64,000 bases of DNA from NCBI GenBank assembly GCA_017569305.1, contig CP069418.1:806001-870000 (forward strand), given 5' to 3'. How positions within the stretch are numbered: the first letter of the stretch is position 1; every line of letters starts with the position of its first letter. Source of the DNA: Clostridiales bacterium FE2011 (GTDB taxonomy: Bacteria; Bacillota; Clostridia; Christensenellales; Aristaeellaceae). Made by a program: the position numbers and the translations under genes. Below, in pieces: positions 16,471 to 25,286 of this stretch. The notes beneath the pieces were generated by a model. The model searched no databases. It was not told the origin of the DNA and was given only the letters and a program-made list of their open reading frames with translations.

Positions 16471-18378
16471 ATGGCTGCGGATCAGAAGAAAAAGTTTCGG
16501 ATTGCTTTTCTCACAGCCGACTGGAATTACGAGCTGGTGGAAAGCACCCTCCACGGGTTGACACAGTATACCGTGGATCATCCAGATGTGCAGATCCGTG
16601 TATTCGACTGCTTCGGCAAAGATCAGGGAAATGACAAGGACCGAAGTGAATACACGATTTTTCAGCTGCCTAATTTGTCCTGCTTTGACGGCCTGCTCAT
16701 CCAGAGCAACCAGATTGTCCTGCGTTCCGCCCGTGAATCTCTCGAAAAACAAATAGAAGAAAGCGGCATCCCTGCAGTTGCCATCGGACAGGAGCTGAAG
16801 GGGTGTTCCCTTGTTTTCTTTGACAATATCCAGGCACAGTATGATATGACCGAGCATGTCATCCGTGAACACGGTGCCCGCCGCCTGGTCTACCTGACCG
16901 GCAACCTCCACTGCGGTTCCGAGGGGCCGGACCGTCTGAGCGGTTTCATGGCCGCCTGCCGGGATAACGGCATTCCGAAGGAACAGATCGAAATTGTCGA
17001 ATGTACCTGGCGTCCCAGCGATGCCGTGGACCTGGCAAAACGCTGGATCCGTGAAAAGCATCCCCTGCCGGATGCCTTCATCTGTGCAAACGATGAAATG
17101 GCCCTCGGCCTGATGGAAACGCTGCAGGAAAACGGTCTCCGGATTCCCAGGGACGTACTGGTCTGCGGTTTTGACAACCTTCCCTCCGCGGAGCTCTCCA
17201 GTCCCCGCCTTTCCACCGTCCATACGGACCACAGCAAGCTGGACTATTTTGCGGCGGACGTGCTGCTCGGCATGATCCGGGGAGCGGAAACCCGTACCCG
17301 CATTTCCTTCGGGTATGACCTGATCTGTTCCGAATCCTGCGGCTGTCATAACGCGCCGCGCCGGGGCGTTATCCGGGATCTCTATTTCCAGCAGACCCGT
17401 TTCCTCCGTTCCTTCTATATCAAGCAGGACCTGATGGCTGAAGAGCTGTTCGAAGCCCAGGATCTGCAGGACCTCATGCGCATTTTCAACAGAAGCCATG
17501 CCATTTTCGGCTGTGACAATGTGTACCTGTGCATCAACGAATATTACTTCGACAATTATGATAAAAACATGTGGCCGCGTTATGCGGAGCATTTTGATTC
17601 CACCATGGTACTGTTTGACAGCAGCGCGGATAACGAAATCGTCCGCTTCCCTACCAGCAGCCTCCTGCCGGAGCACCTGATGGAGAACGAACCCTTCCTG
17701 ATCTTCTATCCGCTGCACTACAACACCTATTCCATCGGCTATATCGTCATGAACGGCATCTGTGGCGCGGCGAAACATAACCTGCACGAAAGCATCCTGA
17801 ACTTTCTGGAAATTGCCATTGAAAACGTGCGGAAAAAGAGCCTGCTTCACAACCTGAATGATACCCTGGATGAGCTGTATGTCCATGACGCGCTCACCGG
17901 CCTTTACAACCGTTTCGGCCTGTCCCGCTTCGGACAGCAGCGTTATGATGACCTGATCGCTTCCGAAGGCTCCGTCCAGGTGCTCTTCATTGATATGAAT
18001 GATATGAAGGCCATCAACGACCGTTTCGGTCATGAATCCGGCGATGCCGCGCTGAAAGCCTCCGCCCGGATCCTCCAGCGGATTTGTTCCGAAAACGCCT
18101 TCATTATGCGTTATGGCGGCGATGAGTTCATCATCATCGACAGCGGCTGCAATCCCTCCCTTTGCGAGGAAATTGACGCCGCCGCGGATGAATACAACCG
18201 CACCTCCGGCATTCCCTTTGTCCTGAGTCTTTCCATCGGCGTCGTCCGCACCACCAAAGAGGAACGCAAACCCCTGGATGAATGCATCCGGGGTGCGGAT
18301 TCCCTGATGTACCGGAACAAGCAAAAGAAAAAAGCTGCCCGCAAAGCGGAGCAGCCGTTCCCGGATCATCCGGAATAA
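16471..18378 (+). CDS. Periplasmic-binding-protein-like sensor with GGDEF diguanylate cyclase domain
   Basis: 635 residues from the ATG preceded by CAGGGA; an in-frame TTG five codons upstream is less likely. Residues about 10-285 are a LacI-type sugar-binding module (RIAFLTADWNYE, SGFMAACRDNG, ALGLMETLQENG) without the helix-turn-helix. A middle region (about 300-460) resembles a PAS/GAF sensor. A GGDEF domain follows (about 475-625) with LFIDMNDMKAIND and RYGGDEF near 548. It should make cyclic di-GMP from GTP. The inhibitory I-site RxxD is absent (Ser and Ala occupy the Arg and Asp positions). No signal peptide is seen, so it likely senses a cytoplasmic sugar or nucleotide. Monocistronic, convergent with the deacetylase gene. 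Confidence 0.9.
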   Translation: MAADQKKKFRIAFLTADWNYELVESTLHGLTQYTVDHPDVQIRVFDCFGKDQGNDKDRSEYTIFQLPNLSCFDGLLIQSNQIVLRSARESLEKQIEESGIPAVAIGQELKGCSLVFFDNIQAQYDMTEHVIREHGARRLVYLTGNLHCGSEGPDRLSGFMAACRDNGIPKEQIEIVECTWRPSDAVDLAKRWIREKHPLPDAFICANDEMALGLMETLQENGLRIPRDVLVCGFDNLPSAELSSPRLSTVHTDHSKLDYFAADVLLGMIRGAETRTRISFGYDLICSESCGCHNAPRRGVIRDLYFQQTRFLRSFYIKQDLMAEELFEAQDLQDLMRIFNRSHAIFGCDNVYLCINEYYFDNYDKNMWPRYAEHFDSTMVLFDSSADNEIVRFPTSSLLPEHLMENEPFLIFYPLHYNTYSIGYIVMNGICGAAKHNLHESILNFLEIAIENVRKKSLLHNLNDTLDELYVHDALTGLYNRFGLSRFGQQRYDDLIASEGSVQVLFIDMNDMKAINDRFGHESGDAALKASARILQRICSENAFIMRYGGDEFIIIDSGCNPSLCEEIDAAADEYNRTSGIPFVLSLSIGVVRTTKEERKPLDECIRGADSLMYRNKQKKKAARKAEQPFPDHPE

Positions 18379-18393
18379 ATATCTCTTTTCGCG

Positions 18394-19749
18394 TCAGTCC
18401 TTCCGGATGGACGTGTCTCCCTGGTCGCAGCGGTAGTATACCTTATACTTTTCCAGTGTCACTCCATCTTTTGCAAAAAGCTCATCAATGGTGAGCGGCA
18501 TATAGCCTTCTTCCTCCAGGTATCGTACGATCTGTCGTGTCGATTCCGGAGTATTGTTTTTTATATCATGGCAGAGGATGATGTCCCCGTCATGCAGTTT
18601 TTTCTTCACCTTGTTCAGCACAGCCGAGGTGCTCAGTCCGCGCCAGTCATAGGTGTCCAGGCTCCACTGGATATAGGCCCAGCCCACCTTCACCTCAACC
18701 ATCCTCGGATAACGCCCGCCCGGCACCCGGTCATAGCGCACCGGAATACCGATGGATTTAATCATTGCGGTATTGACTTTTTGCGGCATGGCGCGCAAGG
18801 CCGATCCGGAGGATTTGGTTACATTTCCGTGATGCCAGTTGTGCGCGCCGATCGCGTTGCCGTTGTCATGCTCCCGCTGAACCAGCCAGCGGTTCTCCTT
18901 GATCCGGTTTCCGATTACGAAAAAGGTTCCCCGCGCACCGGTTTCCATCAGTGCGTCCAGTACGCCGGGCGTATTCTTGGCGCTGGGGCCGTCGTCAAAA
19001 GTCAGCGCGCAGGTTTTATAATAGGCTTCATTGTTGGTTTCAGTTCTGCCCGTCTCGGTCATCATGTCCCGGATTTCCGGGTAGAACAGTGTCACGTCCA
19101 TCAGGGTGAAATGATCCGGATACAGGATCTCTGCCGGGTAATGCAGCACCAGGGACATTCCGTGAAGGGTAAAGTCCGCTTCTTCCAGGGCTTCCTGTTC
19201 GCAAAGGCGGTTCAGGGCTGCCTCATCCGGTTCCTCGTCCGGCCAGTAGTCCGTCAGGGCCTGCCGGACCTTTTCTCCCAGCATAGTCCAGATCTCGTCC
19301 GTATCATCAAAAATATCCGTCAGCCGGATCTGTTCCCCGGTCTCCATATTATAGGTCCGGGTGGTAAACTTCTGGGCTTTCAGCTGCTGATGATAAGTGG
19401 TTCTCGCCTGCACCAGGAAGCTCATCCAGTGGAGGCCTGTCCGGCTGTACCGGATTTCCACATCCAGCCGGCTGTTTTTCTTGCCGTTGTTTCCGGCCTT
19501 CGGCAGGTCAGGACTCAGCTCATCCGCCCAGGCCGAAGCAATGCCGTTGATTTCCTCGGTCACCGCAGGATGCGCCGTTTCCACGTGCCACAGTTTGACC
19601 TGTGACTTGTTTTTCTGCGTGGTGAGCTCAGCCTTATTCGTTACCTTGTGGCATTCCTGCAGGGTTTCCGACAGGGCGGAGCCGGCTGTACCTGCAAGCA
19701 GGCAGATCACTGCCAGCATAGCAAGCACAGCTCTCATTGTTTGTTTCAT
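18394..19749 (-). CDS. Secreted polysaccharide deacetylase with DUF3298-type N-terminal domain
   Basis: About 451 residues. A signal peptide (about 1-28) is followed by a DUF4163/DUF3298-like region (about 35-220: RYSRTGLHWMSFLVQARTTYH, LTDIFDD, LHYPAEILYPD). A NodB domain covers about 240-430 with TFDDGPS near 247, the metal motif in AHNWHHGN, RVPGGRYP, WSLDTYDW and ILCHDI. It probably removes acetyl groups from peptidoglycan or surface glycan outside the cell. Start: ATG at 19749 is 5 bp after AAGGA; alternative ATGs are at 19752 and 19764. It follows the LRR gene by 27 bp in the same direction. Confidence 0.87.
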   Translation of the reverse strand: MKQTMRAVLAMLAVICLLAGTAGSALSETLQECHKVTNKAELTTQKNKSQVKLWHVETAHPAVTEEINGIASAWADELSPDLPKAGNNGKKNSRLDVEIRYSRTGLHWMSFLVQARTTYHQQLKAQKFTTRTYNMETGEQIRLTDIFDDTDEIWTMLGEKVRQALTDYWPDEEPDEAALNRLCEQEALEEADFTLHGMSLVLHYPAEILYPDHFTLMDVTLFYPEIRDMMTETGRTETNNEAYYKTCALTFDDGPSAKNTPGVLDALMETGARGTFFVIGNRIKENRWLVQREHDNGNAIGAHNWHHGNVTKSSGSALRAMPQKVNTAMIKSIGIPVRYDRVPGGRYPRMVEVKVGWAYIQWSLDTYDWRGLSTSAVLNKVKKKLHDGDIILCHDIKNNTPESTRQIVRYLEEEGYMPLTIDELFAKDGVTLEKYKVYYRCDQGDTSIRKD

Positions 19750-19776
19750 CATATTCCTTCCCATATTCCTGTATGC

Positions 19777-20742
19777 TTATTCCGCGGTTTCAGAGGCTTC
19801 TGCCTGAGCCGTTTCTCCGCTCTTCTCCAGGTATTCCGTACGCCACGGTTCAGGCATGTTTTCCGGATCAGAATCCGCAAACGGTTCATAAACCTTGGAG
19901 TGGAAGATCCGCTGAATGACTTCCTGGTGCGGATGCCGTACCCATCCCTTGGACCGGGATGTCCCCCGTGCCTCAATCTGGCAGTCCGGCAGCGCTTCCT
20001 GCAGCATTTTGACCGTTTCCATATCCGGAGATTCCAGGTCGTTCTTGATATTCCGGTAAATCCACAGTCGCTTCAGGCTCTTCATTTCCGTCAGCGGCGT
20101 CAGATCCTCCACATAATTCTGCACCAGGTCCAGGTCCATCAGGTATTTCAGGTCCTTCAGGCAGGAAATGTCCGTAATCTTGTTGTGGAAGATTTCCAGG
20201 TATTCCAGGTGTTTCAGGCTTGCGATGGGCGTAATGTCCGTCAGGTCGCACAATGCAACAATCAGCACCCTGAGTTCCGGCAGTTCATACAGGAAATCCA
20301 GCCTCTTCACCGGCTGATGTCCGATATCCAGCGCGTACAGGTTGGTGCACCAGGTCATCATCGCGATTTCATCATAGTTATATTTCCTGGCACCTTCTGC
20401 CCACAGCGTGGAAAAAGCGGTATCATCCGTCCGTACCCTGTGAGCGCCGTACCTGAATGAAACACCAAATTCAACATCCGGGAAAAGTTCATTCAGTTTA
20501 TTATACACCTGCAGGTTCACAATCACATTATACATGTCAACCTTTTTCAGGTTTGGCAGTTGCAGCAGGAAGTCATAGAGTTTATCCCACTGGAGCACCT
20601 TGCGGTCACCCAGGTCCACATACTCTGTATTCTTGTCTACAGTGATATCCCTGTAAGTAACTTTTTCTGTCTCCTCAGCCAAAGCCTGGGGAATCAGCAT
20701 CAGGAGCACAAGAAGAAGCAACGCTATTCTTTTTAATACCAT
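19777..20742 (-). CDS. Secreted leucine-rich-repeat protein
   Basis: 321 residues with a signal peptide (1 to about 22, ending ALA). Leucine-rich repeats of about 22 residues occupy about 70-240, for example LPNLKKVDMYNVIV, LPELRVLIVALCDLTDITPIASL, LKHLEYLEIFHNKITDISCL and LKYLMDLDLVQNYVEDLTPL, the consensus seen in internalin-type proteins. The C-terminus is acidic and Ala/Glu-rich. No sortase motif is present. It is likely a surface or secreted protein-binding scaffold. It is transcribed with the deacetylase gene from a strong promoter. Confidence 0.8.
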   Translation of the reverse strand: MVLKRIALLLLVLLMLIPQALAEETEKVTYRDITVDKNTEYVDLGDRKVLQWDKLYDFLLQLPNLKKVDMYNVIVNLQVYNKLNELFPDVEFGVSFRYGAHRVRTDDTAFSTLWAEGARKYNYDEIAMMTWCTNLYALDIGHQPVKRLDFLYELPELRVLIVALCDLTDITPIASLKHLEYLEIFHNKITDISCLKDLKYLMDLDLVQNYVEDLTPLTEMKSLKRLWIYRNIKNDLESPDMETVKMLQEALPDCQIEARGTSRSKGWVRHPHQEVIQRIFHSKVYEPFADSDPENMPEPWRTEYLEKSGETAQAEASETAE

Positions 20743-20775
20743 CCTGCCGTTCCAACCTTTCCCGTATGATTTCCT

Positions 20776-20804
20776 ATTATAGTAAAATCACCATACGTGT
20801 GCAA
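20776..20804 (-). promoter_or_regulatory. Promoter of the LRR-deacetylase operon
   Basis: Minus-strand TTGCAC (20799-20804) and TATAAT (20776-20781), 17-bp spacing. Confidence 0.8.
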
Positions 20805-20862
20805 GATTCCCATGTAATCGTATACATGGCCAAAATAGCATCAGAAAAAACCAGATTCTCAC

Positions 20863-20891
20863 TTCTCATAACAAAAAAATGATAGTATAAT
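20863..20891 (+). promoter_or_regulatory. Promoter of the PRPP synthase gene
   Basis: TTCTCA (20863-20868) and TATAAT (20886-20891), 17-bp spacing, 43 bp before the ATG. The -35 box is weak. Confidence 0.6.
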
Positions 20892-20933
20892 AATTCTGTT
20901 CGAGTTTTCCTGATCGCATGAGGGAGGATCGTC

Positions 20934-22151
20934 ATGACAGATTTTGTCAGTACCTGGAACAAAGACTCATTTCTGACTTATCCCGTTGGTCCTCTGGGGC
21001 TGATCGCCATGCCCGGTACCGAAGAGATCGGCATTAAAGTGAACAGCTGGCTGAAAAAGTGGCAGGATCATACCGAAGAATCTATGCCCGGCGACATGAG
21101 CACCACCCCCGGTGCGGAACGGCAGGACTTCCTGATTGATGTCAACTGTCCCCGCTTCGGCAATGGTGAAGCCAAGGGCATGATCAAAGAGAGCATCCGC
21201 GGTTACGATATGTACATTCTCTGTGACCCCGGTGCCTACAATGTCGAATATGAGATGTTCGGCCGCCGCGTTCCCATGAGTCCGGACGAGCATTTCGCCA
21301 ACCTGAAGCGGATCATCGCCGCCATGGGCGGCAAGGCCAAGCGTGTCACGGTCATCATGCCTATGCTGTATGAAGGCCGGCAGCACCGCCGTTCAGCCCG
21401 TGAGAGTCTGGACTGTGCCATGGCCCTTCAGGAACTGGAGAACATGGGTGTCAGCAACATCATCACCTTTGACGCGCATGATCCCCGGGTTCAGAACGCC
21501 ATCCCCACCACCGGTTTTGAGAGCATCATGCCCAGCTATCAGATCTTCAAGGCCCTGCTCAAGCGGGACAAGACCCTGCGGATCGATAAGGAACACATGA
21601 TGATCGTCTCCCCGGATGAAGGCGCCATCGACCGCAACATCTTCTATGCCTCCGTTCTGGGGCTGGATATGGGTCTTTTCTACAAGCGTCGTGATTACAC
21701 CCGCATCGTGAACGGCCGCAACCCCATTGTCGCTCATGAATACCTGGGTGACAGCGTGGAAGGCAAAGACGTCTTCGTCGCGGACGATATGCTGTCCAGC
21801 GGCGAAAGCATCATCGACCTGGCGAAAGAGCTGAAAAAGCGCAAGGCCAACCGCATCTTCGCGGGCTGTACCTTTGCCCTCTTCACCAACGGTATTGATG
21901 CCTTTGAAGAAGCCTATCGCAACGGTTTCATCGATCGGGTCATTTCCACCAACCTGACCTACCGCAAGCCCGAGCTGGCGGAAACCGAGTGGTTTATTGA
22001 AGCTGATATGAGCAAATATATCTCCTTCATCATCGCCACCCTGAACCACGACCGCAGCCTCAGCAAGCTCCTGAATCCCTACGACCGGATTCACGCCCTG
22101 CTCAAGCGTTACAATAATGAGCAGATGGCCGCGGGCATGCGCCTTGTATAA
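20934..22151 (+). CDS. prs: Ribose-phosphate pyrophosphokinase (PRPP synthase)
   Basis: 405 residues, longer than the usual 310-320-residue Prs. It has the duplicated phosphoribosyltransferase fold. The N-terminal half contains ANLKRIIAAMGGKAKRVTVIMPMLYEGRQHRR (pyrophosphate-loop region) and FDAHDPRVQN. The PRPP-binding motif VFVADDMLSSGESIIDLA is near residue 278, and SPDEGAIDR near 222. It makes PRPP from ribose 5-phosphate and ATP for nucleotide, NAD, His and Trp synthesis. The long form with extra N- and C-terminal segments appears in some Clostridia. AGGGAGG precedes the start. Monocistronic with a strong terminator. Confidence 0.9.
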   Translation: MTDFVSTWNKDSFLTYPVGPLGLIAMPGTEEIGIKVNSWLKKWQDHTEESMPGDMSTTPGAERQDFLIDVNCPRFGNGEAKGMIKESIRGYDMYILCDPGAYNVEYEMFGRRVPMSPDEHFANLKRIIAAMGGKAKRVTVIMPMLYEGRQHRRSARESLDCAMALQELENMGVSNIITFDAHDPRVQNAIPTTGFESIMPSYQIFKALLKRDKTLRIDKEHMMIVSPDEGAIDRNIFYASVLGLDMGLFYKRRDYTRIVNGRNPIVAHEYLGDSVEGKDVFVADDMLSSGESIIDLAKELKKRKANRIFAGCTFALFTNGIDAFEEAYRNGFIDRVISTNLTYRKPELAETEWFIEADMSKYISFIIATLNHDRSLSKLLNPYDRIHALLKRYNNEQMAAGMRLV

Positions 22152-22169
22152 TTGATTGAATAACATAAA

Positions 22170-22201
22170 AACCCGGCTCCGGAATCTTCCGGAGCCGGGT
22201 T
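22170..22201. terminator. Bidirectional terminator between prs and htrA
   Basis: Perfect inverted repeat AACCCGGCTCCGGAA / TTCCGGAGCCGGGTT, flanked by A- and T-rich runs (TTCTGTTTTT on the plus side, ATAAAAA on the other). It serves the convergent prs and protease genes. Confidence 0.92.
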
Positions 22202-22214
22202 CTGTTTTTGATGG

Positions 22215-23510
22215 TTACTGGGCGATTTCGTCCACAACTGCCAGTTTGACTGTCAGGTCGATATAGTCGCCTTCGGTGGAAATCCGTCCGTCTTCAGACA
22301 CATTTTCAGGCCGCCAGACTCTCACGGCAACCTCGTCGCCTTCCTTCAGCTGGGAGATGATCTCAATTTCTTCAGTCACGGTAGTAATCACCTGGCCATT
22401 CACTTCGACCATGATATCGCCCATCTTCAGGCCTGCGGCTTCTGCCGGGCTGCCTTCGTCCACGCTGACCACATAAGCGCCTCTCGGCAGCTGGCCGTTG
22501 GTATCCTTCACTGTGCTGACGGTCACACCCATCCGGGGCTTACCGGTCAGTCCGCCGGTAGTGCCTTCGCTGTCTGTTGCGGCCTGCTGGCCTTCTTCCA
22601 CGTTGCCCTTGCCGGTCAGTGCCGCTTCAATCACATCCTTGGCCTCATTGATCGGGATGCACATACCGATACTTTCAACAGAGGCATTGGAGCTGTAGCG
22701 GGTGCCGGTATACTTCAGGGTCGGAATACCAACCAGTTGTCCGGCAGTGTTGAACATACCGCCGCCGCTGTTACCGCTGTTGATGGCAGCGTCCGTCTGG
22801 ATCATGCTGTTCACAACAGGGGTGTTCTTGCCGTATTTGTCAGGCTTGCTGTTGTCGGATTCGATCTCCCGGTTCAGGCCGGAGACGATACCCGCTGTGG
22901 CGGTACCGGTAAATCCGATGGGGTTGCCGATATTGACTACCCAGTCGCCGATCACCAGTTCATCGCTGTCACCCAGTTCAACCGGTTCCAGCGGCAGTCC
23001 GGGCACCTTCAGCACAGCCACATCCTTGTCGGAATCGCTGGCCACCACGGTCGCGTCGTACAGGTTCTTATCATCATCGCCGATGGAAATCTTCAGGCTG
23101 TGGGCACCTTCCACCACATGGTAGTTGGTCAGCACATATTCCTTTTCGATGACCACGCCGGAGCCGCTGCCGTACTTGATTTCCTCAGAGGAATCAGGCT
23201 GGTTGTATCCGTAGCCGTTTCCATAGCCGTTGCCATAGCCGTTCCCGTATCCTCCGCCGAAATAGCTCCAGGGGAAGTATCCGCCGAAGTTGTCATATCC
23301 GCCGTAATTGTTGTTGACAATCTGATAGTTGTTAACGCCGACCACGCTGTCCCGTACCTTGGCAATTGCCTCCGTAAAGGGAGAAGTCAGCACAACCTTT
23401 TCTTCCGCATTGGCGGAAGGCTGTGAAGCACCGATCACAGTACCCGCAAATACACAAACAAGCGCCAGGGCGATCACGCCCAGGACCTTCTTATTCATAA
23501 TCTTTCTCAT
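22215..23510 (-). CDS. HtrA/DegP-type membrane-anchored serine protease with PDZ domain
   Basis: 431 residues from an ATG 8 bp after AAAGGAGG. The N-terminal signal anchor covers about 8-30. A low-complexity Gly/Asn/Tyr segment (about 70-103, repeating GYGN) precedes the trypsin-like domain. The catalytic triad is visible: His in NYHVVEGAH (near 130), Asp in DKDVAVLK (near 160) and Ser in NSGNSGGGMF (near 246). A PDZ domain follows (about 325-420: RGAYVVSVDEGSPAEAAGLKMGDIMVEVNG). S1C proteases degrade misfolded proteins outside the membrane. The upstream region carries an 11-bp-period direct repeat that could bind the neighbouring OmpR-type regulator. Confidence 0.93.
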   Translation of the reverse strand: MRKIMNKKVLGVIALALVCVFAGTVIGASQPSANAEEKVVLTSPFTEAIAKVRDSVVGVNNYQIVNNNYGGYDNFGGYFPWSYFGGGYGNGYGNGYGNGYGYNQPDSSEEIKYGSGSGVVIEKEYVLTNYHVVEGAHSLKISIGDDDKNLYDATVVASDSDKDVAVLKVPGLPLEPVELGDSDELVIGDWVVNIGNPIGFTGTATAGIVSGLNREIESDNSKPDKYGKNTPVVNSMIQTDAAINSGNSGGGMFNTAGQLVGIPTLKYTGTRYSSNASVESIGMCIPINEAKDVIEAALTGKGNVEEGQQAATDSEGTTGGLTGKPRMGVTVSTVKDTNGQLPRGAYVVSVDEGSPAEAAGLKMGDIMVEVNGQVITTVTEEIEIISQLKEGDEVAVRVWRPENVSEDGRISTEGDYIDLTVKLAVVDEIAQ

Positions 23511-23565
23511 CTCAAAAACCTCCTTTCCGGTTTTCGGCTATATTCTATCCCCCCTTTTTGTCCGG

Positions 23566-23585
23566 AATATGAACGCAATATGAAC
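23566..23585. promoter_or_regulatory. Direct repeat upstream of htrA, possible OmpR/PhoB-type operator
   Basis: AATATGAAC occurs twice (23566-23574 and 23577-23585), one helical turn (11 bp) apart, 56 bp upstream of the htrA start. Direct half-sites with this period are typical of OmpR-family response regulators. I found no convincing sigma-A promoter beside it, as expected for an activated gene. Confidence 0.4.
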
Positions 23586-23697
23586 TTATTCATTTTTCTC
23601 TTCAACCAAATAAAAGCCAAAAAACCACAAACCCGATTCTCTAGCTAAAGCACTATATTATTATTCATTTTTAAGTCTTAAGTTTTAAGTATTCATT

Positions 23698-23728
23698 AAA
23701 ACGGACTGGGATCATATCCCAGTCCGTT
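23698..23728 (-). terminator. Terminator of the two-component/GerMN operon
   Basis: Minus-strand stem AAACGGACTGGGA / TCCCAGTCCGTTT with a 5-nt loop, right after the GerMN gene stop. The 23600-23697 stretch is AT-rich with no gene. Confidence 0.8.
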
Positions 23729-23732
23729 TCTA

Positions 23733-25286
23733 TCATCCAAGACCCTTTTCAGCCAAGCCAATATTATACATAAACTCTCCCGCCCAGTAGATCGTCCCGG
23801 CTATATATTCCACCTGTGCTCCTTCAAAGAAGAAGCGCACCCGTTTCGTTCCGGTATTTTTGCACAGCGTATTCACCATACTGTAGCAGGCCAGGGCTTC
23901 TTTTTCCTCTCCCTGTTCCAGGATCGCCGTCCGGAAGTTTTCGCTCAGGTTCACCAGCAGCGTGTCACCCTCTGCGGATATTCCCAGGATATCGTCTTCC
24001 CGGACTGTTCCGGGCAGGGTCTCTTTGATTCCTTCTTCCCGTTCCGATGCGTCAGGTCCTTCCATCAGGGCACACAGCTGCGTCCGGAGGCTGTCCACAG
24101 ACCGGGGAGCCACAGGTCGTTCACATTCACAAAGGATCCCGTTCCGGGCAAAATACACCGTTACGCTGCTTGTCAGGAACTGTTCCACCGCGCTGCGCTT
24201 CACCATACCGCTCAATGCGATGACCGGATCAAACCGATTTGTTTTCAGTTCCGTTTTCGCCTTGTCGCCGATCCGGATACAGACTGCGGAAATGTCAGGA
24301 ATGAAAGTTGTCAGGGTATAAGTCAGCGCCGCCGCGCAGCAGGCCAGGTCCGTTTTGGCCGCCTCCAGCACAGACTCTGCGTCTTCCCGCAGGCTCAGTG
24401 TCAGGAGCCGTCCGCCGTCCGGCAGGTCGCTCGTCACAGGATCATGCAGCAGCAGTTCCGTCAGTTTCGGGAAAATCTGTCCTCCCGACAAGGCCCGCCG
24501 TTCGGAGCTGATTTCATCCATCAGTTTGGTTGTCAGCTGTGCGGGAGTCTGCCCAGCGAAATTGACCATACGGATCGTGCAGGCAATGCCCCGGCCGTCC
24601 GGCAGCGGATAATACAGCGTTGCCAGTGCGTTCAGGGGATTTTTACCGGGATCCTTGTCCGTGGGCGTCATCGGGGTCTTTTTCGCTTCCATCTGTTCCC
24701 ACAGTACCGGAAGCGATTCCCCCGCATGCCCCATCAGGGTGCCCATGGGCAGGTAGCCGGGCGTATCCAGCGGAAGGCTTTCATCCTCCACCAGGATGTT
24801 CACCCCGTTAATATCATTCAGTTCGCACAGGGTCGTGGAAATCGCCAGGCAGTGTTTGTAATACTCGCTCAGCTTCAGCTGTTTCGCTGCGCGGGTCAGG
24901 TTCACCGTGCATATGCCGCCGCTGATTTCAATGGGATGTGTGCCGTACAGCTCCAGCGGTTTGCTTCCGCCCAGGGGCTTCGCGTCCGTGTCACCCTCAT
25001 AGCTGAGTAGCTGCTGCATCAGCTTTTCCACGGCATCATTCAGGTTCTCCGCGTCTATCGTCACTTCCCGGGAAACAAGGCGAAGCCCGTCCCTGGCCGG
25101 AAGGTAAATCTGGTATTTCAGGTTCTCCATCACAATCCCGTCGCCGTCCGGCGCTGTATAGCGTGCCGCTGCCGGTGGAAGGGTTGAAGCCGGAGTCTGG
25201 TAATCCTCGATTTTCCTTCCCGCGCATCCGTCCAGGAGCAGCAGGAGACAGAGCGCCAGCAAAAGGCTTAATCCTTTTTTCATCAT
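23733..25286 (-). CDS. GerMN-domain lipoprotein
   Basis: 517 residues. A lipoprotein signal ends in LLLDGC (Cys near residue 21). Two tandem GerMN-like modules are visible, near 80-205 (YLPARDGLRLVSREVTIDAEN...GGICTVNLTRAAKQ) and near 365-500 (VTVYFARNGILCECERPV...EGDTLLVNLSENF). GerM and LpqB-type lipoproteins use this domain in spore envelope or cell-wall processes, and partner with an MtrB-like kinase in some phyla. Here the gene overlaps the histidine kinase by 4 bp (ATGA), so it is likely a coupled accessory or output lipoprotein of that two-component system. Confidence 0.85.
   Translation of the reverse strand: MMKKGLSLLLALCLLLLLDGCAGRKIEDYQTPASTLPPAAARYTAPDGDGIVMENLKYQIYLPARDGLRLVSREVTIDAENLNDAVEKLMQQLLSYEGDTDAKPLGGSKPLELYGTHPIEISGGICTVNLTRAAKQLKLSEYYKHCLAISTTLCELNDINGVNILVEDESLPLDTPGYLPMGTLMGHAGESLPVLWEQMEAKKTPMTPTDKDPGKNPLNALATLYYPLPDGRGIACTIRMVNFAGQTPAQLTTKLMDEISSERRALSGGQIFPKLTELLLHDPVTSDLPDGGRLLTLSLREDAESVLEAAKTDLACCAAALTYTLTTFIPDISAVCIRIGDKAKTELKTNRFDPVIALSGMVKRSAVEQFLTSSVTVYFARNGILCECERPVAPRSVDSLRTQLCALMEGPDASEREEGIKETLPGTVREDDILGISAEGDTLLVNLSENFRTAILEQGEEKEALACYSMVNTLCKNTGTKRVRFFFEGAQVEYIAGTIYWAGEFMYNIGLAEKGLG

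Noticed and set aside
16249..18369. Upstream two thirds of a 1001-codon minus-strand open frame
   Set aside because: It is antisense to the well-supported diguanylate cyclase gene. Only the part from 16248 down has a start with ribosome binding site and a signal peptide.
23205..23290. Short repeats in htrA considered as CRISPR or phase-variable tract
   Set aside because: They encode a Gly-Asn-Tyr linker in frame; units are imperfect and too few to claim variability.
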